Below are positions 52,311 through 60,111 of a DNA stretch of 64,000 bases, piece after piece (the stretch's first letter is position 1; each line of letters starts with the position of its first letter). A program made the position numbers and the translations under genes. The notes below the pieces were generated by a model. It was given only the letters and a program-made list of their open reading frames with translations, was not told the DNA's origin and did no database searches. The DNA is from Bacteroidota bacterium (GTDB taxonomy: Bacteria; Bacteroidota; Bacteroidia; Chitinophagales; Chitinophagaceae). The stretch lies in assembly GCA_018266615.1 (NCBI GenBank), contig JAFEAB010000097.1:17355-81354 (forward strand). The letters are read 5' to 3'.

Positions 52311-53924
52311 ATGAATAAATTCTTACACAGGTTCTTATTACTGTCACTTTCCATTTCTACCATTTCTGTTGCCCGGGCGCAACTTTTCATTAATAACGGA
52401 CAATTGACGATTGAATCCGGGGCTTCGGTGGTTGTACAGGGCAACATCACCAGCAATACGAATATATTAGGTGATGGGAAAATTGTATTGAAAGGTTCTT
52501 CCGCCCAACAGGTGGATATGAGCAATTTCATTATTCCCCGGCTCGAAATCGATAATGTTTCCAATGCCAGTCTGGTTTCCGGACTTAAAATCGGTTCCGA
52601 ACTAATTTTTACAAATGGAAACCTCAGTATAGGTAATAACGATATGACCCTGCTGGCTCCCGCCACCGTTACCAATCCGGCCAACAACAAATTTGTAGTT
52701 ACCGATGGAACCGGGAAGATGATTAAATCTTCGCTGGGTTCTACGGCCTTTACTTTTCCTGTTGGGAACGCTGCAGTAGCTTACAACCCGGTATCCATTT
52801 CCAATGCGGGAACGGTTGATGATATTGGGGTAAGGGCAAACGCCAATGTACTGGTTAATGGCAATTCAGGGGCTTCTATCACCAAAGAAGTAGTAGATGC
52901 AAGTTGGGATATTAGTGAAGCCATCAACGGTGGAAGTAACCTGAGTATAACGGCAAGTTGGGCGGGAGCAGATGAATTACCCGGTTTCAACCGCAACAAA
53001 ACTGGAATTTCCTATTATATTACGGCTCCGGCAGCCAATTTAGGCTGGGATTTATTGAATAACCAGACATCGGCAGCCACAGGTGGCAACCCGTATAGTG
53101 TAACCCGTACCGGTATCTCCAACCTGGGCACTTTTGCCGTGGGCAACCGCCCGGTGTTATCTCCTTTGCTGGTTTCTCCCAAAGTGTTCCTCCAGGGAGC
53201 CTATTCGGGAACGAATATGACCGATTTGCTTCGTACCAAAAACCTGATTCCCACTACCGAACCCTATTCTTCCATTACCGGATTTACCCAATCGGGAAGT
53301 GGGGGCGGCGAAACAACCACTGCTGCTATTGTTGGTTCGGGCGCTCCGGCTTCCAATGATGCCATTGTGGATTGGGTATTTGTTCAGTTGCATGATGGAA
53401 CCACCGGAGATGTTATCAGTACCCGATCGGCCCTGCTACAACGAGACGGAGATATTGTGGAAACCGATGGCGTTTCTCCCCTTAATATGGCCGGTAATGC
53501 TGCCGGTAGCTATTATATTTCTGTTCGCCATCGTAATCACCTGGGTATCCGGACTCCTGCCAGCTTTGGCCTTGCAAAAACCACCACTACAGCCTACAAT
53601 TTCACCGATAATATCAGTAAGGCCTATACCAATGGCACTATCTCCAATCCGCCAATGGCTACGGTTGCTACCGGGGTTTATGCGATGTACGGTGGGAATG
53701 CCAATTCCAATACAGCCACCCGTATTACGGGATCAATTTCTGTGAGTGACTATCAAAGAATTCTTTCTACATTGGCAGGGGCTGCTTTACTATCGAATGT
53801 GTACTCCCCCAGCGATATCAATATGGATGGGAATGTGCGCGTATCGGGAAGTATTTCCGTTTCCGATTATCAAAAAACGCTTTCCTTTCTTAATTCCCTT
53901 TCAATCATCAATCAACATCTGTAA
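52311..53924 (+). CDS. Secreted protein with C-terminal dockerin-like repeats
   Basis: This 537-residue secreted protein starts at 52311 (signal MNKFLHRFLLLSLSISTISV-, cut near ARAQ). The N-terminal part (about 20-260) reads as beta-rich, with ITSNTNILGDGKIVLKGSSA and repeated short strands. The mid part matches a set of sequences common in Bacteroidota T9SS proteins: VDWVFVQLHDGTTGDVIST, RSALLQRDGDIVETDG and SYYISVRHRNHLGIRTP. The C-terminal 75 residues carry two dockerin-like units (TRITGSISVSDYQRIL and SDINMDGNVRVSGSISVSDY); the second has D-x-N-x-D-G calcium-loop spacing. There is no T9SS sorting domain at the end. The next gene follows after 10 bases. Confidence 0.8.
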   Translation: MNKFLHRFLLLSLSISTISVARAQLFINNGQLTIESGASVVVQGNITSNTNILGDGKIVLKGSSAQQVDMSNFIIPRLEIDNVSNASLVSGLKIGSELIFTNGNLSIGNNDMTLLAPATVTNPANNKFVVTDGTGKMIKSSLGSTAFTFPVGNAAVAYNPVSISNAGTVDDIGVRANANVLVNGNSGASITKEVVDASWDISEAINGGSNLSITASWAGADELPGFNRNKTGISYYITAPAANLGWDLLNNQTSAATGGNPYSVTRTGISNLGTFAVGNRPVLSPLLVSPKVFLQGAYSGTNMTDLLRTKNLIPTTEPYSSITGFTQSGSGGGETTTAAIVGSGAPASNDAIVDWVFVQLHDGTTGDVISTRSALLQRDGDIVETDGVSPLNMAGNAAGSYYISVRHRNHLGIRTPASFGLAKTTTTAYNFTDNISKAYTNGTISNPPMATVATGVYAMYGGNANSNTATRITGSISVSDYQRILSTLAGAALLSNVYSPSDINMDGNVRVSGSISVSDYQKTLSFLNSLSIINQHL

Positions 53925-53934
53925 ATCTGTATAA

Positions 53935-55110
53935 ATGAAAAAATTTGCTACCAGTTTATTTGCATTACTTTTTTGTGTGGCGGGATTTAGCCAGGCCTAT
54001 TTTCAGGCTACCATGCAGAAGAATGAAAATAACCTGATCTTTAAAATTAAACCGGTAAATGGCGATATGACAGGTGTCCGGTTTTCTGCATTGGAATTTT
54101 TTGTGCGATACCCCACCGGTTCGCCTGCCTTTACCTGGGGAACCCCAACCATAGACCCGGCATTTTCTGGGGTTAGCTTTGTAACCCACGGTCCTAATAC
54201 ATACGGAGCAGAACCTGGATACGATAATTGGGTTTTTGAGTGGATTGCCGGCGCCAATTTTGTTCCTGCCACGCCCACCACCTACCTCCAAAATACAGAA
54301 TACACGGTATTCTCCGTTCCTTTACTGGGTACTCCCAACACCATCGATATGGAATTGGTATCCAATAGCAACCAAATGCCAACTTATCTCAACATCAGCG
54401 ATTACCTGGGAAACAGCCTCAGTTGTTTTGATAACAATGGCACTGTTATTGGAGATGCGTTTTATGGCCCCGGTTTTAATATTATTGCCGCAGCTCCTTC
54501 TGTTGGTGGGGATGATCACCTGCTTCCGCTGGCTGATGTTCCCATCCCGGTTAAGTTTACAAGTTTTACGGTTGAAAAGAAAACAGATAACGCATTGCTT
54601 ACCTGGAACGTGGAAAATGAAACCGCCATTACCGATCATTATGAAATGGAGCGCAGCATTAATGGCCGCGACTTCTCCACCATTCACCGGATGGATGCGA
54701 GGGTAAATGCAGGAAGTACCGCCAATAATTACAGCTATACCGACCTCAACCTGAAAGGACTGCATTCCAATGTTATTTATTACCGGATTAAACAGGTTGA
54801 TAAAGACGGGCATCTGATATTTTCTCAGATCCGTTCGGTTAGGCTGGATGGAAAAGGATTTGGCGTTCAGGTTTATCCTAATCCGGTTAAAACCACCGGC
54901 ATGGTAAATATTGAACTTTATGAAAATCAAAAAATAAGCCTTCTGCTTACCGATGCCACCGGAAAAGAAATCATGCACAAAATTATTACCGGTTTTTCCG
55001 GGCTGAATAATTATAACCTCGATATGACGAATTTGGCCGCAGGCACTTACCGCCTAAAAGTTGTGGCCGGAGAAAATTCGGACATCATCTCCATCATCCG
55101 GAGAAAATAA
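53935..55110 (+). CDS. T9SS-sorted secreted protein with possible cohesin-like domain
   Basis: This 391-residue protein has a signal peptide (1-20, ending GFSQA), a beta-rich N-terminal domain (about 21-185; LIFKIKPVNGDMTGVRFSAL, YDNWVFEWIAG, TIDMELVSNSN), an Ig-like or fibronectin-like middle (about 200-305; IPVKFTSFTVEKKTDNALLT), and a type A T9SS sorting domain (about 310-391; VYPNPVKTTGMVNIEL, LAAGTYRLKV). The first domain has the strand layout and length of cohesin-like domains, but I see no decisive motif. It is 10 bases behind the dockerin-like gene and is followed by a strong terminator, so the two form one unit. Function unknown. Confidence 0.85.
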   Translation: MKKFATSLFALLFCVAGFSQAYFQATMQKNENNLIFKIKPVNGDMTGVRFSALEFFVRYPTGSPAFTWGTPTIDPAFSGVSFVTHGPNTYGAEPGYDNWVFEWIAGANFVPATPTTYLQNTEYTVFSVPLLGTPNTIDMELVSNSNQMPTYLNISDYLGNSLSCFDNNGTVIGDAFYGPGFNIIAAAPSVGGDDHLLPLADVPIPVKFTSFTVEKKTDNALLTWNVENETAITDHYEMERSINGRDFSTIHRMDARVNAGSTANNYSYTDLNLKGLHSNVIYYRIKQVDKDGHLIFSQIRSVRLDGKGFGVQVYPNPVKTTGMVNIELYENQKISLLLTDATGKEIMHKIITGFSGLNNYNLDMTNLAAGTYRLKVVAGENSDIISIIRRK

Positions 55111-55133
55111 ATATTTCTCTTATTTGATTCCTT

Positions 55134-55165
55134 CCCGGCCTCCTTTGGTGGCCGGGATTTTTTTT
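55134..55165 (+). terminator. Rho-independent terminator of the dockerin-like/T9SS pair
   Basis: CCCGGCC and GGCCGGG form a perfect 7-bp stem with a 9-base loop, followed by A and eight T. It begins 24 bases after the stop at 55110. Confidence 0.93.
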
Positions 55166-55259
55166 CTCCCCAGTCAAAAAAGGGTCCCGTTGGCCATTCT
55201 TTATAAGCATAATCATACCTATAAACTAACGAGGACGGATAGCCTATAATTAAGCCGAT

Positions 55260-55287
55260 AAAAAAACCTGCCGGTATAAGCGGCAGG
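55260..55287 (-). terminator. Rho-independent terminator of rpoD
   Basis: On the minus strand CCTGCCG pairs with CGGCAGG around a 7-base loop and is followed by seven T. It begins 28 bases after the rpoD stop at 55315. Confidence 0.93.
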
Positions 55288-55314
55288 CTGCTGGTTAGTT
55301 TTGGTAAAAATGAT

Positions 55315-56184
55315 TCAACGGCCGAGGAAACTGCGTAGCAGATCCTGTTGCGGGTTGGTGCGCAAACGAGTTATCGCTTTGTCTTTAATTTGTCTTACCC
55401 TCTCGCGGGTGAGGTTAAATTTATAGCCGATTTCTTCGAGGCTCAGCGGATGATCGATACCCAGGCCAAAATAAAAACACAATACCTCTTTCTGGCGTTG
55501 GGTAAGGATGCTCAGGGTGCGTTCAATTTCGGTTTGCATGGAAGCATCAAAAATCAGTTTCTTATCTGTGCTTGCAGCATTCTTATTTTCCATTACATCT
55601 ACCAGGGTGTTGTCTTCTCCATCGAGTAGCGGCTGATCTATACTCACATGCTTTGCGGCTACGCCAAGGGTAGCTGCAATTTCTTCCACTTCCACATCAA
55701 GCAGCCCGGCAATTTCTTCGGCAGTTGGTTCCCTCTCAAACTCCTGCTCCAATTTAGAATAGGCTTTGCTAATGCGGTTGGTGAGACCCACTTTATTTAA
55801 GGGGAGGCGTACAATGCGCGACTGTTCTGCCAATGCCTGCAAAATACTTTGGCGTATCCACCAAACAGCATAAGAAATAAATTTAAACCCACGGGTTTCA
55901 TCAAATTTCTGCGCAGCCTTTATAAGACCCACATTCCCTTCATTTATCAGGTCGGGCAGAGATAATCCCTGATTTTGGTATTGTTTTGCCACCGATACTA
56001 CAAAACGAAGATTGGCTTTGGTTAGTCGTTCAAGCGCCTCCTGGTCGCCTTTGCGAATTTTCACCGCTAAGATGGCCTCTTCTTCTGCGGAAACCATCTC
56101 CACACGGCCAATTTCCTGCAAATACTTTTCAAGCGACTGGCTTTCACGGTTTGTGATAGATTTTGAAATTTTAAGCTGGCGCAT
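55315..56184 (-). CDS. rpoD: RNA polymerase primary sigma factor, short Bacteroidota form
   Basis: This 289-residue sigma-70 factor starts [15 protein letters not shown], the usual N-terminus in this phylum; an ATG six bases upstream is possible. It lacks region 1.1 and the large non-conserved insertion of E. coli RpoD. Region 1.2 (about 12-45, [18 protein letters not shown]), region 2 (about 50-120, core-binding [18 protein letters not shown] and the -10 recognition helix with [12 protein letters not shown]), region 3 and region 4 (helix-turn-helix [20 protein letters not shown]) are all present. It directs transcription of most genes, from promoters of the TTTG-N19-TAnnTTTG type seen elsewhere in this window. 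Confidence 0.96.
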   Translation of the reverse strand: MRQLKISKSITNRESQSLEKYLQEIGRVEMVSAEEEAILAVKIRKGDQEALERLTKANLRFVVSVAKQYQNQGLSLPDLINEGNVGLIKAAQKFDETRGFKFISYAVWWIRQSILQALAEQSRIVRLPLNKVGLTNRISKAYSKLEQEFEREPTAEEIAGLLDVEVEEIAATLGVAAKHVSIDQPLLDGEDNTLVDVMENKNAASTDKKLIFDASMQTEIERTLSILTQRQKEVLCFYFGLGIDHPLSLEEIGYKFNLTRERVRQIKDKAITRLRTNPQQDLLRSFLGR

Positions 56185-56313
56185 ACTCATTTTGGGGGTA
56201 TTATTACGTTTTAGTACCGGAAAAATCCTTTAAATATGACCTTTCCTGACTTCTAACGAAGATTTAATGAAATTAATATGTGAGCTAAAATAAATTTCAG
56301 TGGAAAAACGGTA

Positions 56314-56328
56314 TTTGTCAGGTAAAAT
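56314..56328 (+). repeat. 15-bp direct repeat, copy 1 (before the START-like gene)
   Basis: TTTGTCAGGTAAAAT occurs here and again, identical, at 56392-56406, 78 bases apart. Copy 2 overlaps the -33 box of the predicted promoter of the START-like gene. May be an operator or part of a tandem promoter. Confidence 0.8.
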
Positions 56329-56391
56329 CACTTATTATGTGGAGGTAAATGGCTGGCTCTCGTTGGAAAAATTAAATAGTTTACTAAAAAT

Positions 56392-56421
56392 TTTGTCAGG
56401 TAAAATATTTTTCTATAATTG
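56392..56421 (+). promoter_or_regulatory. Predicted promoter of the START-like gene, on repeat copy 2
   Basis: TTTG (56392-56395), an 18-base spacer, and TATAATTG (56414-56421, one mismatch to TAnnTTTG). The -33 box is the first four bases of the second 15-bp direct repeat. The predicted leader is about 30 bases to the ATG at 56459. Confidence 0.5.
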
Positions 56422-56458
56422 CAGCTAATCAACAGAATCAGTGACTACATTAGATAAA

Positions 56459-56839
56459 ATGAGCAAAAAAGTGCAATACAGTATAGAATACCCGGTAAGG
56501 TGCTCTCCCGGTATTTTATTTGAATTTTTGAGTACCCCCGCCGGATTGCAGGAATGGTTTGCAGATTATGTGGATGAAAGGGACGGAATTTTCAGTTTTT
56601 CCTGGAACGGATCGGAGGAATATGCAGAAGTGGTAGAAAAAGAACAGGATAAATTTATTCGTTTTCATTGGACCCATGCGCCGAAGGGAGAATACTTTGA
56701 ATTCCGGATTAATAAATCGGAGGTAACCAACCAAACCATTTTGATTATTTCTGATTTTGCGGAAAAGAAAGATATTAAAGATCAGAGTCAGCTTTGGGAA
56801 TACCAGGTGAAAGACCTGTTTCATCGCATTGGAGCCTGA
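56459..56839 (+). CDS. START-like (SRPBCC/AHSA1) domain protein
   Basis: This 126-residue single-domain protein of the START-like/AHSA1 fold is conserved near rpoD in Bacteroidota, as I recall. It has IEYPVRCSPGILFEFLSTPA (helix-grip entry), LQEWFADYVDERDGIFSFSW and RFHWTHAPKGEYFEFRI. The fold forms a hydrophobic pocket for lipids or small ligands, but the role of this family is unknown. The ATG at 56459 is chosen; a GTG at 56441 could add six residues. It is divergent from rpoD, with a predicted promoter carrying one of two direct repeats. Confidence 0.85.
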   Translation: MSKKVQYSIEYPVRCSPGILFEFLSTPAGLQEWFADYVDERDGIFSFSWNGSEEYAEVVEKEQDKFIRFHWTHAPKGEYFEFRINKSEVTNQTILIISDFAEKKDIKDQSQLWEYQVKDLFHRIGA

Positions 56840-57157
56840 TTTCTTCCAGCCATATTTCTATTATTTAAGGCATCCGGATATCTAAATAAATATCCCGCGG
56901 CCAATCTTATTATTTCTTTACAATTAATCGCGTTTCCATTCACTTGTGAAATCAATTACCCGGTGTATGTACGTTGGAGGAAAATGCTAACTTCTGAATT
57001 ATTGAAAACCACCTCATCCCGATTAGGCAAAACCGTTTCCTTTTTTTAATCCGGATTTTCGTTAAAATGGGAACGCTTCCGCTTTTCTCCGTCCAATCCT
57101 TATCCGAAAGGTATATTTTTGTAACCCCAAATGGGGGGAAAATCAGCCCGAGTATGC
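56840..57157. other. Spacer between the START-like and LptF/LptG-type genes
   Basis: This stretch of 318 bases has no gene. It contains a perfect -7 box TATTTTTG at 57114-57121 on the plus strand, 36 bases before the permease ATG; no TTTG stands 19 bases upstream of it. No strong terminator is visible after the START-like gene. Confidence 0.45.
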
Positions 57158-58579
57158 ATGATTAAAAAATTAGACCTCCTCATATTAAAAGCTTTCAGCG
57201 GGCCCTTTATCATCACCTTCTTCATTACCACCTTTGTGTTGATGATGCAGATACTCTGGAAGTACATTGACGACCTGGTGGGAAAAGGCCTCGACTTTAT
57301 TACCATTGGCCAGTTTTTATGGTATGCAAGCGCCTCCCTGTTAACCCTGGCCATGCCTATTGCCATCCTCATTTCCTCCATCATGACTTTTGGCAACCTG
57401 GGAGAAAGTTTTGAATTAGTGGCGATTAAATCGAGTGGAATCAGTTTATTGCGATTTATGAGGCCGCTTATTTTTGTAGCCTTATTTCTTTCTTTTGTCA
57501 CCTTTCTATTTGCGAATTATGTTATCCCTTATTCATCTCTAAAATTCAGGGCTTTGTATGGTGATATTTATTTCAAGAAACCAGCTTTTGATTTAAAGGA
57601 AGGCGTTTTTTTTACCCATATACCCAATTACGCCATTAAAATTGGGAAAAAAGACCCCGATGGGAAAACGATTCACGATGTAATAATTTTTGAACAGGGC
57701 GGCACCGTGCAGGATAATTCCATTACGGCACAAAAAGGAACCATGACCATTAGCCCCGATAAAAATTTTCTGGAATTCAACCTCGAAAACGGGTACCGGT
57801 ACCAGGAAAGAGGCAATCCCTATGACAGCATCACCGAATTTGTGCGGTTGAAGTTTAGTCATTTTAAAAAGTTATTCGATCTCTCCGTACTGCAAAAACA
57901 AAACACCAGCGACAGTTCGTTCCGGAACAGCTATCAAATGCTAAGTGCAAAGCAACTCAACAAAAGAATTGATTCCCTTCGAAAACAAAACGACAGTTTG
58001 GTAATAGCTGGCAACCGCGACTACAATTTCCAGATGCATTACCGGAAGGAGCCCGATTCCATTTGGAACCTTGCTGCAAGGGCTCCCATAGACAGCCTCC
58101 AATTTCCAGATTCACTGCTGGCAAGCATCAACAATATCAGCATTTCAAAAATAAAAGCCATTCAAAATATCCAACAAAACCACCTCGAGGCAGAAAAGAT
58201 CAGAGTGGCAGACATCCGGGGCCATGAAGTTGAATTCCACCGTAAGTTTTCCTTATCACTGGCCTGTTTTATCCTTTTTTTTATTGGTGCCCCACTCGGT
58301 TCCATTATCCGGAAAGGAGGGATTGGGATGCCGCTTGTTGTGGCTATCATTTTCTTTCTGTTGTTTCACCTGCTTAATGTATTTGGAGACAAGTTTGTGA
58401 AGGAAAACTTGCTGCCACCCTATATCGGTATCTGGCTGGCCGTAATTGTATTAACTCCCATTGGGATATTTCTAACCTATAAGGCCATGCACGATTCTCA
58501 ATTGTTTAATAAAGAGTTTTATTACCGGCTTTTTTCAAAAATTAAAATCCTTGTAAAAAGTCGCCAAACCATATCTTAA
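57158..58579 (+). CDS. LptF/LptG-family lipopolysaccharide export permease
   Basis: This 473-residue membrane protein of the YjgP/YjgQ family moves lipopolysaccharide from the inner membrane onto the Lpt bridge. Six membrane helices in two groups of three (about 12-34, 52-75, 100-118 and 365-385, 395-415, 425-445) flank a large periplasmic beta domain, the usual layout. The start MIKKLDLLILKAFSGPF at 57158 is chosen; the open frame extends nine codons upstream. The N-terminal KKLDLLILKAFSGPFIITFF and the SLACFILFFIGAPLG helix are family-like. Whether it is LptF or LptG cannot be decided; the partner gene is not adjacent. Confidence 0.9.
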   Translation: MIKKLDLLILKAFSGPFIITFFITTFVLMMQILWKYIDDLVGKGLDFITIGQFLWYASASLLTLAMPIAILISSIMTFGNLGESFELVAIKSSGISLLRFMRPLIFVALFLSFVTFLFANYVIPYSSLKFRALYGDIYFKKPAFDLKEGVFFTHIPNYAIKIGKKDPDGKTIHDVIIFEQGGTVQDNSITAQKGTMTISPDKNFLEFNLENGYRYQERGNPYDSITEFVRLKFSHFKKLFDLSVLQKQNTSDSSFRNSYQMLSAKQLNKRIDSLRKQNDSLVIAGNRDYNFQMHYRKEPDSIWNLAARAPIDSLQFPDSLLASINNISISKIKAIQNIQQNHLEAEKIRVADIRGHEVEFHRKFSLSLACFILFFIGAPLGSIIRKGGIGMPLVVAIIFFLLFHLLNVFGDKFVKENLLPPYIGIWLAVIVLTPIGIFLTYKAMHDSQLFNKEFYYRLFSKIKILVKSRQTIS

Positions 58580-58597
58580 ATCTTAAAATCAAAGAAA

Positions 58598-59356
58598 ATG
58601 AAACAGGTTTCAGGTAGGCGGGATTTCATAAAAAAAACAGCGGCTTCCGCAGCCGCCATTGGCCTTGGCTGGAGTAGCCTTTCGGCCCTTGCAGTTGCCC
58701 AGGCATCCGCAGATAACAAAAACCATTCCCCCATCGAGGGAAGTGTAGGTTTTGAACAAACACCCCTCCCCTATGCCTACAATGCATTAGAGGATGTAAT
58801 AGATGCAAAGACAATGGAAATACACTACAGTAAACATGCAGCTGCCTATGCAAAGGCGTTAAATGAAGCAGCGAAAGCAGAGGGGGTGGTGATGACTAAT
58901 CCGGTAGAAGACCTGTTGGCCAACATTACAAAATATTCTACCAAGATGCGAAACAATGCAGGCGGACATTATAACCATGAAATTTTCTGGAAAATGATGC
59001 GTCCTAAAAGAGAGGATAATGTACCGGGTGGAAAATTGAAAACCGACATTGAATCCGCATTTGGTTCCATTGAAAAATTTCAGGAAAAGTTTTCCGATGC
59101 CGCTAAAACCCGGTTTGGAAGCGGTTGGGCATGGCTGTATGTAGACCATAACAAAAGATTAAAAGTAGGAAGCAGCCCCAACCAGGATAACCCCCTGATG
59201 GATTTTTCGGATATCAAAGGCACTCCCCTTTTAGGACTGGATGTATGGGAACATGCGTACTATCTTAAATATCAAAACCGCCGCCCCGATTATATCCATA
59301 ACTGGTGGAAACTGGTGAACTGGGATTATGTGGAACAACGGTATACGGAAGCATGA
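58598..59356 (+). CDS. Superoxide dismutase (Mn/Fe type) with Tat signal peptide
   Basis: This 252-residue enzyme converts superoxide to oxygen and peroxide. Metal ligands are His76 (MEIHYSKH), His127 (GGHYNHEIFW), Asp215 and His219 (LDVWEHAYY). The GGHYNH and NQDNPL sequences favour Mn or cambialistic use. The N-terminus has a twin-arginine signal (GRRDFIKKTAASAAAIGLGW, with an Ala-rich segment and a site near QASA), so it is expected to be exported folded to the periplasm; most bacterial Fe/Mn SODs are cytosolic. It is 18 bases downstream of the permease gene and its stop overlaps the start of a membrane protein (ATGA). Confidence 0.95.
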   Translation: MKQVSGRRDFIKKTAASAAAIGLGWSSLSALAVAQASADNKNHSPIEGSVGFEQTPLPYAYNALEDVIDAKTMEIHYSKHAAAYAKALNEAAKAEGVVMTNPVEDLLANITKYSTKMRNNAGGHYNHEIFWKMMRPKREDNVPGGKLKTDIESAFGSIEKFQEKFSDAAKTRFGSGWAWLYVDHNKRLKVGSSPNQDNPLMDFSDIKGTPLLGLDVWEHAYYLKYQNRRPDYIHNWWKLVNWDYVEQRYTEA

Positions 59357-59883
59357 GAATTGCCAATGTAATATTTGTTTTAGCCGGAACCCTCCTAATG
59401 GCATTTATTATGGGAGATTTAGGCGCCCCCCTGAAAGGCCCCGGCACCCCTTTGGGAATTATTGACCTGGAACTGGCTTTCAATTCGGAAAGGGCAACTG
59501 CCATTTTACAAAACTGGACTTACACCTACGCAGGTGGAATAACCCGGTCGGCTATTGCCATCAGTCATACCTGGCTCGATTTTGTATTTATCTTTTTTTA
59601 TTCCTTTTTCCTGTTTTTTGGGAACAAATCCATTTCCGAGACATTTTCTGGCTGGGCGGCATCACTTGGGAAAATAGCCGCTATGTTATCACTCTATGCC
59701 GGGTTGTTTGATATCGTAGAAAACCTGGGCCTTTTAGCGATGTTAAAAGGATACACCGGAAACTTAATTCCCGAAATTACAGGAGCCTTTTCATTTATTA
59801 AATGGATATTGATCCTTTATTCCATTTTTTACATTATAACATTTGGCGCCATTTCCGTGTTCAGAAGGAAAAAGAAAAAGTAA
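59353..59883 (+). CDS. Multi-pass membrane protein coupled to the superoxide dismutase gene
   Basis: This 176-residue protein has four hydrophobic segments (about 4-22, 68-88, 100-120, 145-165) and a very basic C-terminal tail (FRRKKKK). Conserved-looking pieces are GIIDLELAFNSERATAILQN, SHTWLDFVFIFFYSFFLFFG and LFDIVENLGLLAML. The start at 59353 shares bases with the dismutase stop (ATGA), so translation is probably coupled. No named family is recognised. Possible roles linked to the exported dismutase, such as anchoring or redox partner, are inference only. Confidence 0.82.
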   Translation: MRIANVIFVLAGTLLMAFIMGDLGAPLKGPGTPLGIIDLELAFNSERATAILQNWTYTYAGGITRSAIAISHTWLDFVFIFFYSFFLFFGNKSISETFSGWAASLGKIAAMLSLYAGLFDIVENLGLLAMLKGYTGNLIPEITGAFSFIKWILILYSIFYIITFGAISVFRRKKKK

Positions 59884-59897
59884 GGACTATAATAGAC

Positions 59898-59946
59898 TCA
59901 GCCTTTGCCAGAAACACCAAAAACAGATGAAACTAACAAAGGCTGA
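59898..59946. repeat. 10-bp inverted repeat after the dismutase/membrane unit
   Basis: TCAGCCTTTG (59898-59907) and CAAAGGCTGA (59937-59946) are perfect inverted repeats with a 29-base loop. No T-tract follows, so it is not a typical terminator. It may be an RNA stem that protects the transcript end or a protein site. Confidence 0.5.
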
Positions 59947-60047
59947 TGAATTGACAAGCAATTGTGATGCAAATCAAATACATAATATTGGGTAAAACAA
60001 ATTATAATCTCTAAAAAAATCCCAAATACTCAAATGAATATTATCCA

Positions 60048-60077
60048 TTTGAGAGCGTCAAAAATGGGCTATATTCG
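60048..60077 (+). promoter_or_regulatory. Predicted promoter of the M20 dipeptidase gene
   Basis: TTTG (60048-60051), an 18-base spacer and TATATTCG (60070-60077, one mismatch to TAnnTTTG), giving a leader of about 28 bases before the ATG at 60112. Confidence 0.4.
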
Positions 60078-60111
60078 TAACCCTCTATTACATTAATTTA
60101 AAGATATATTC

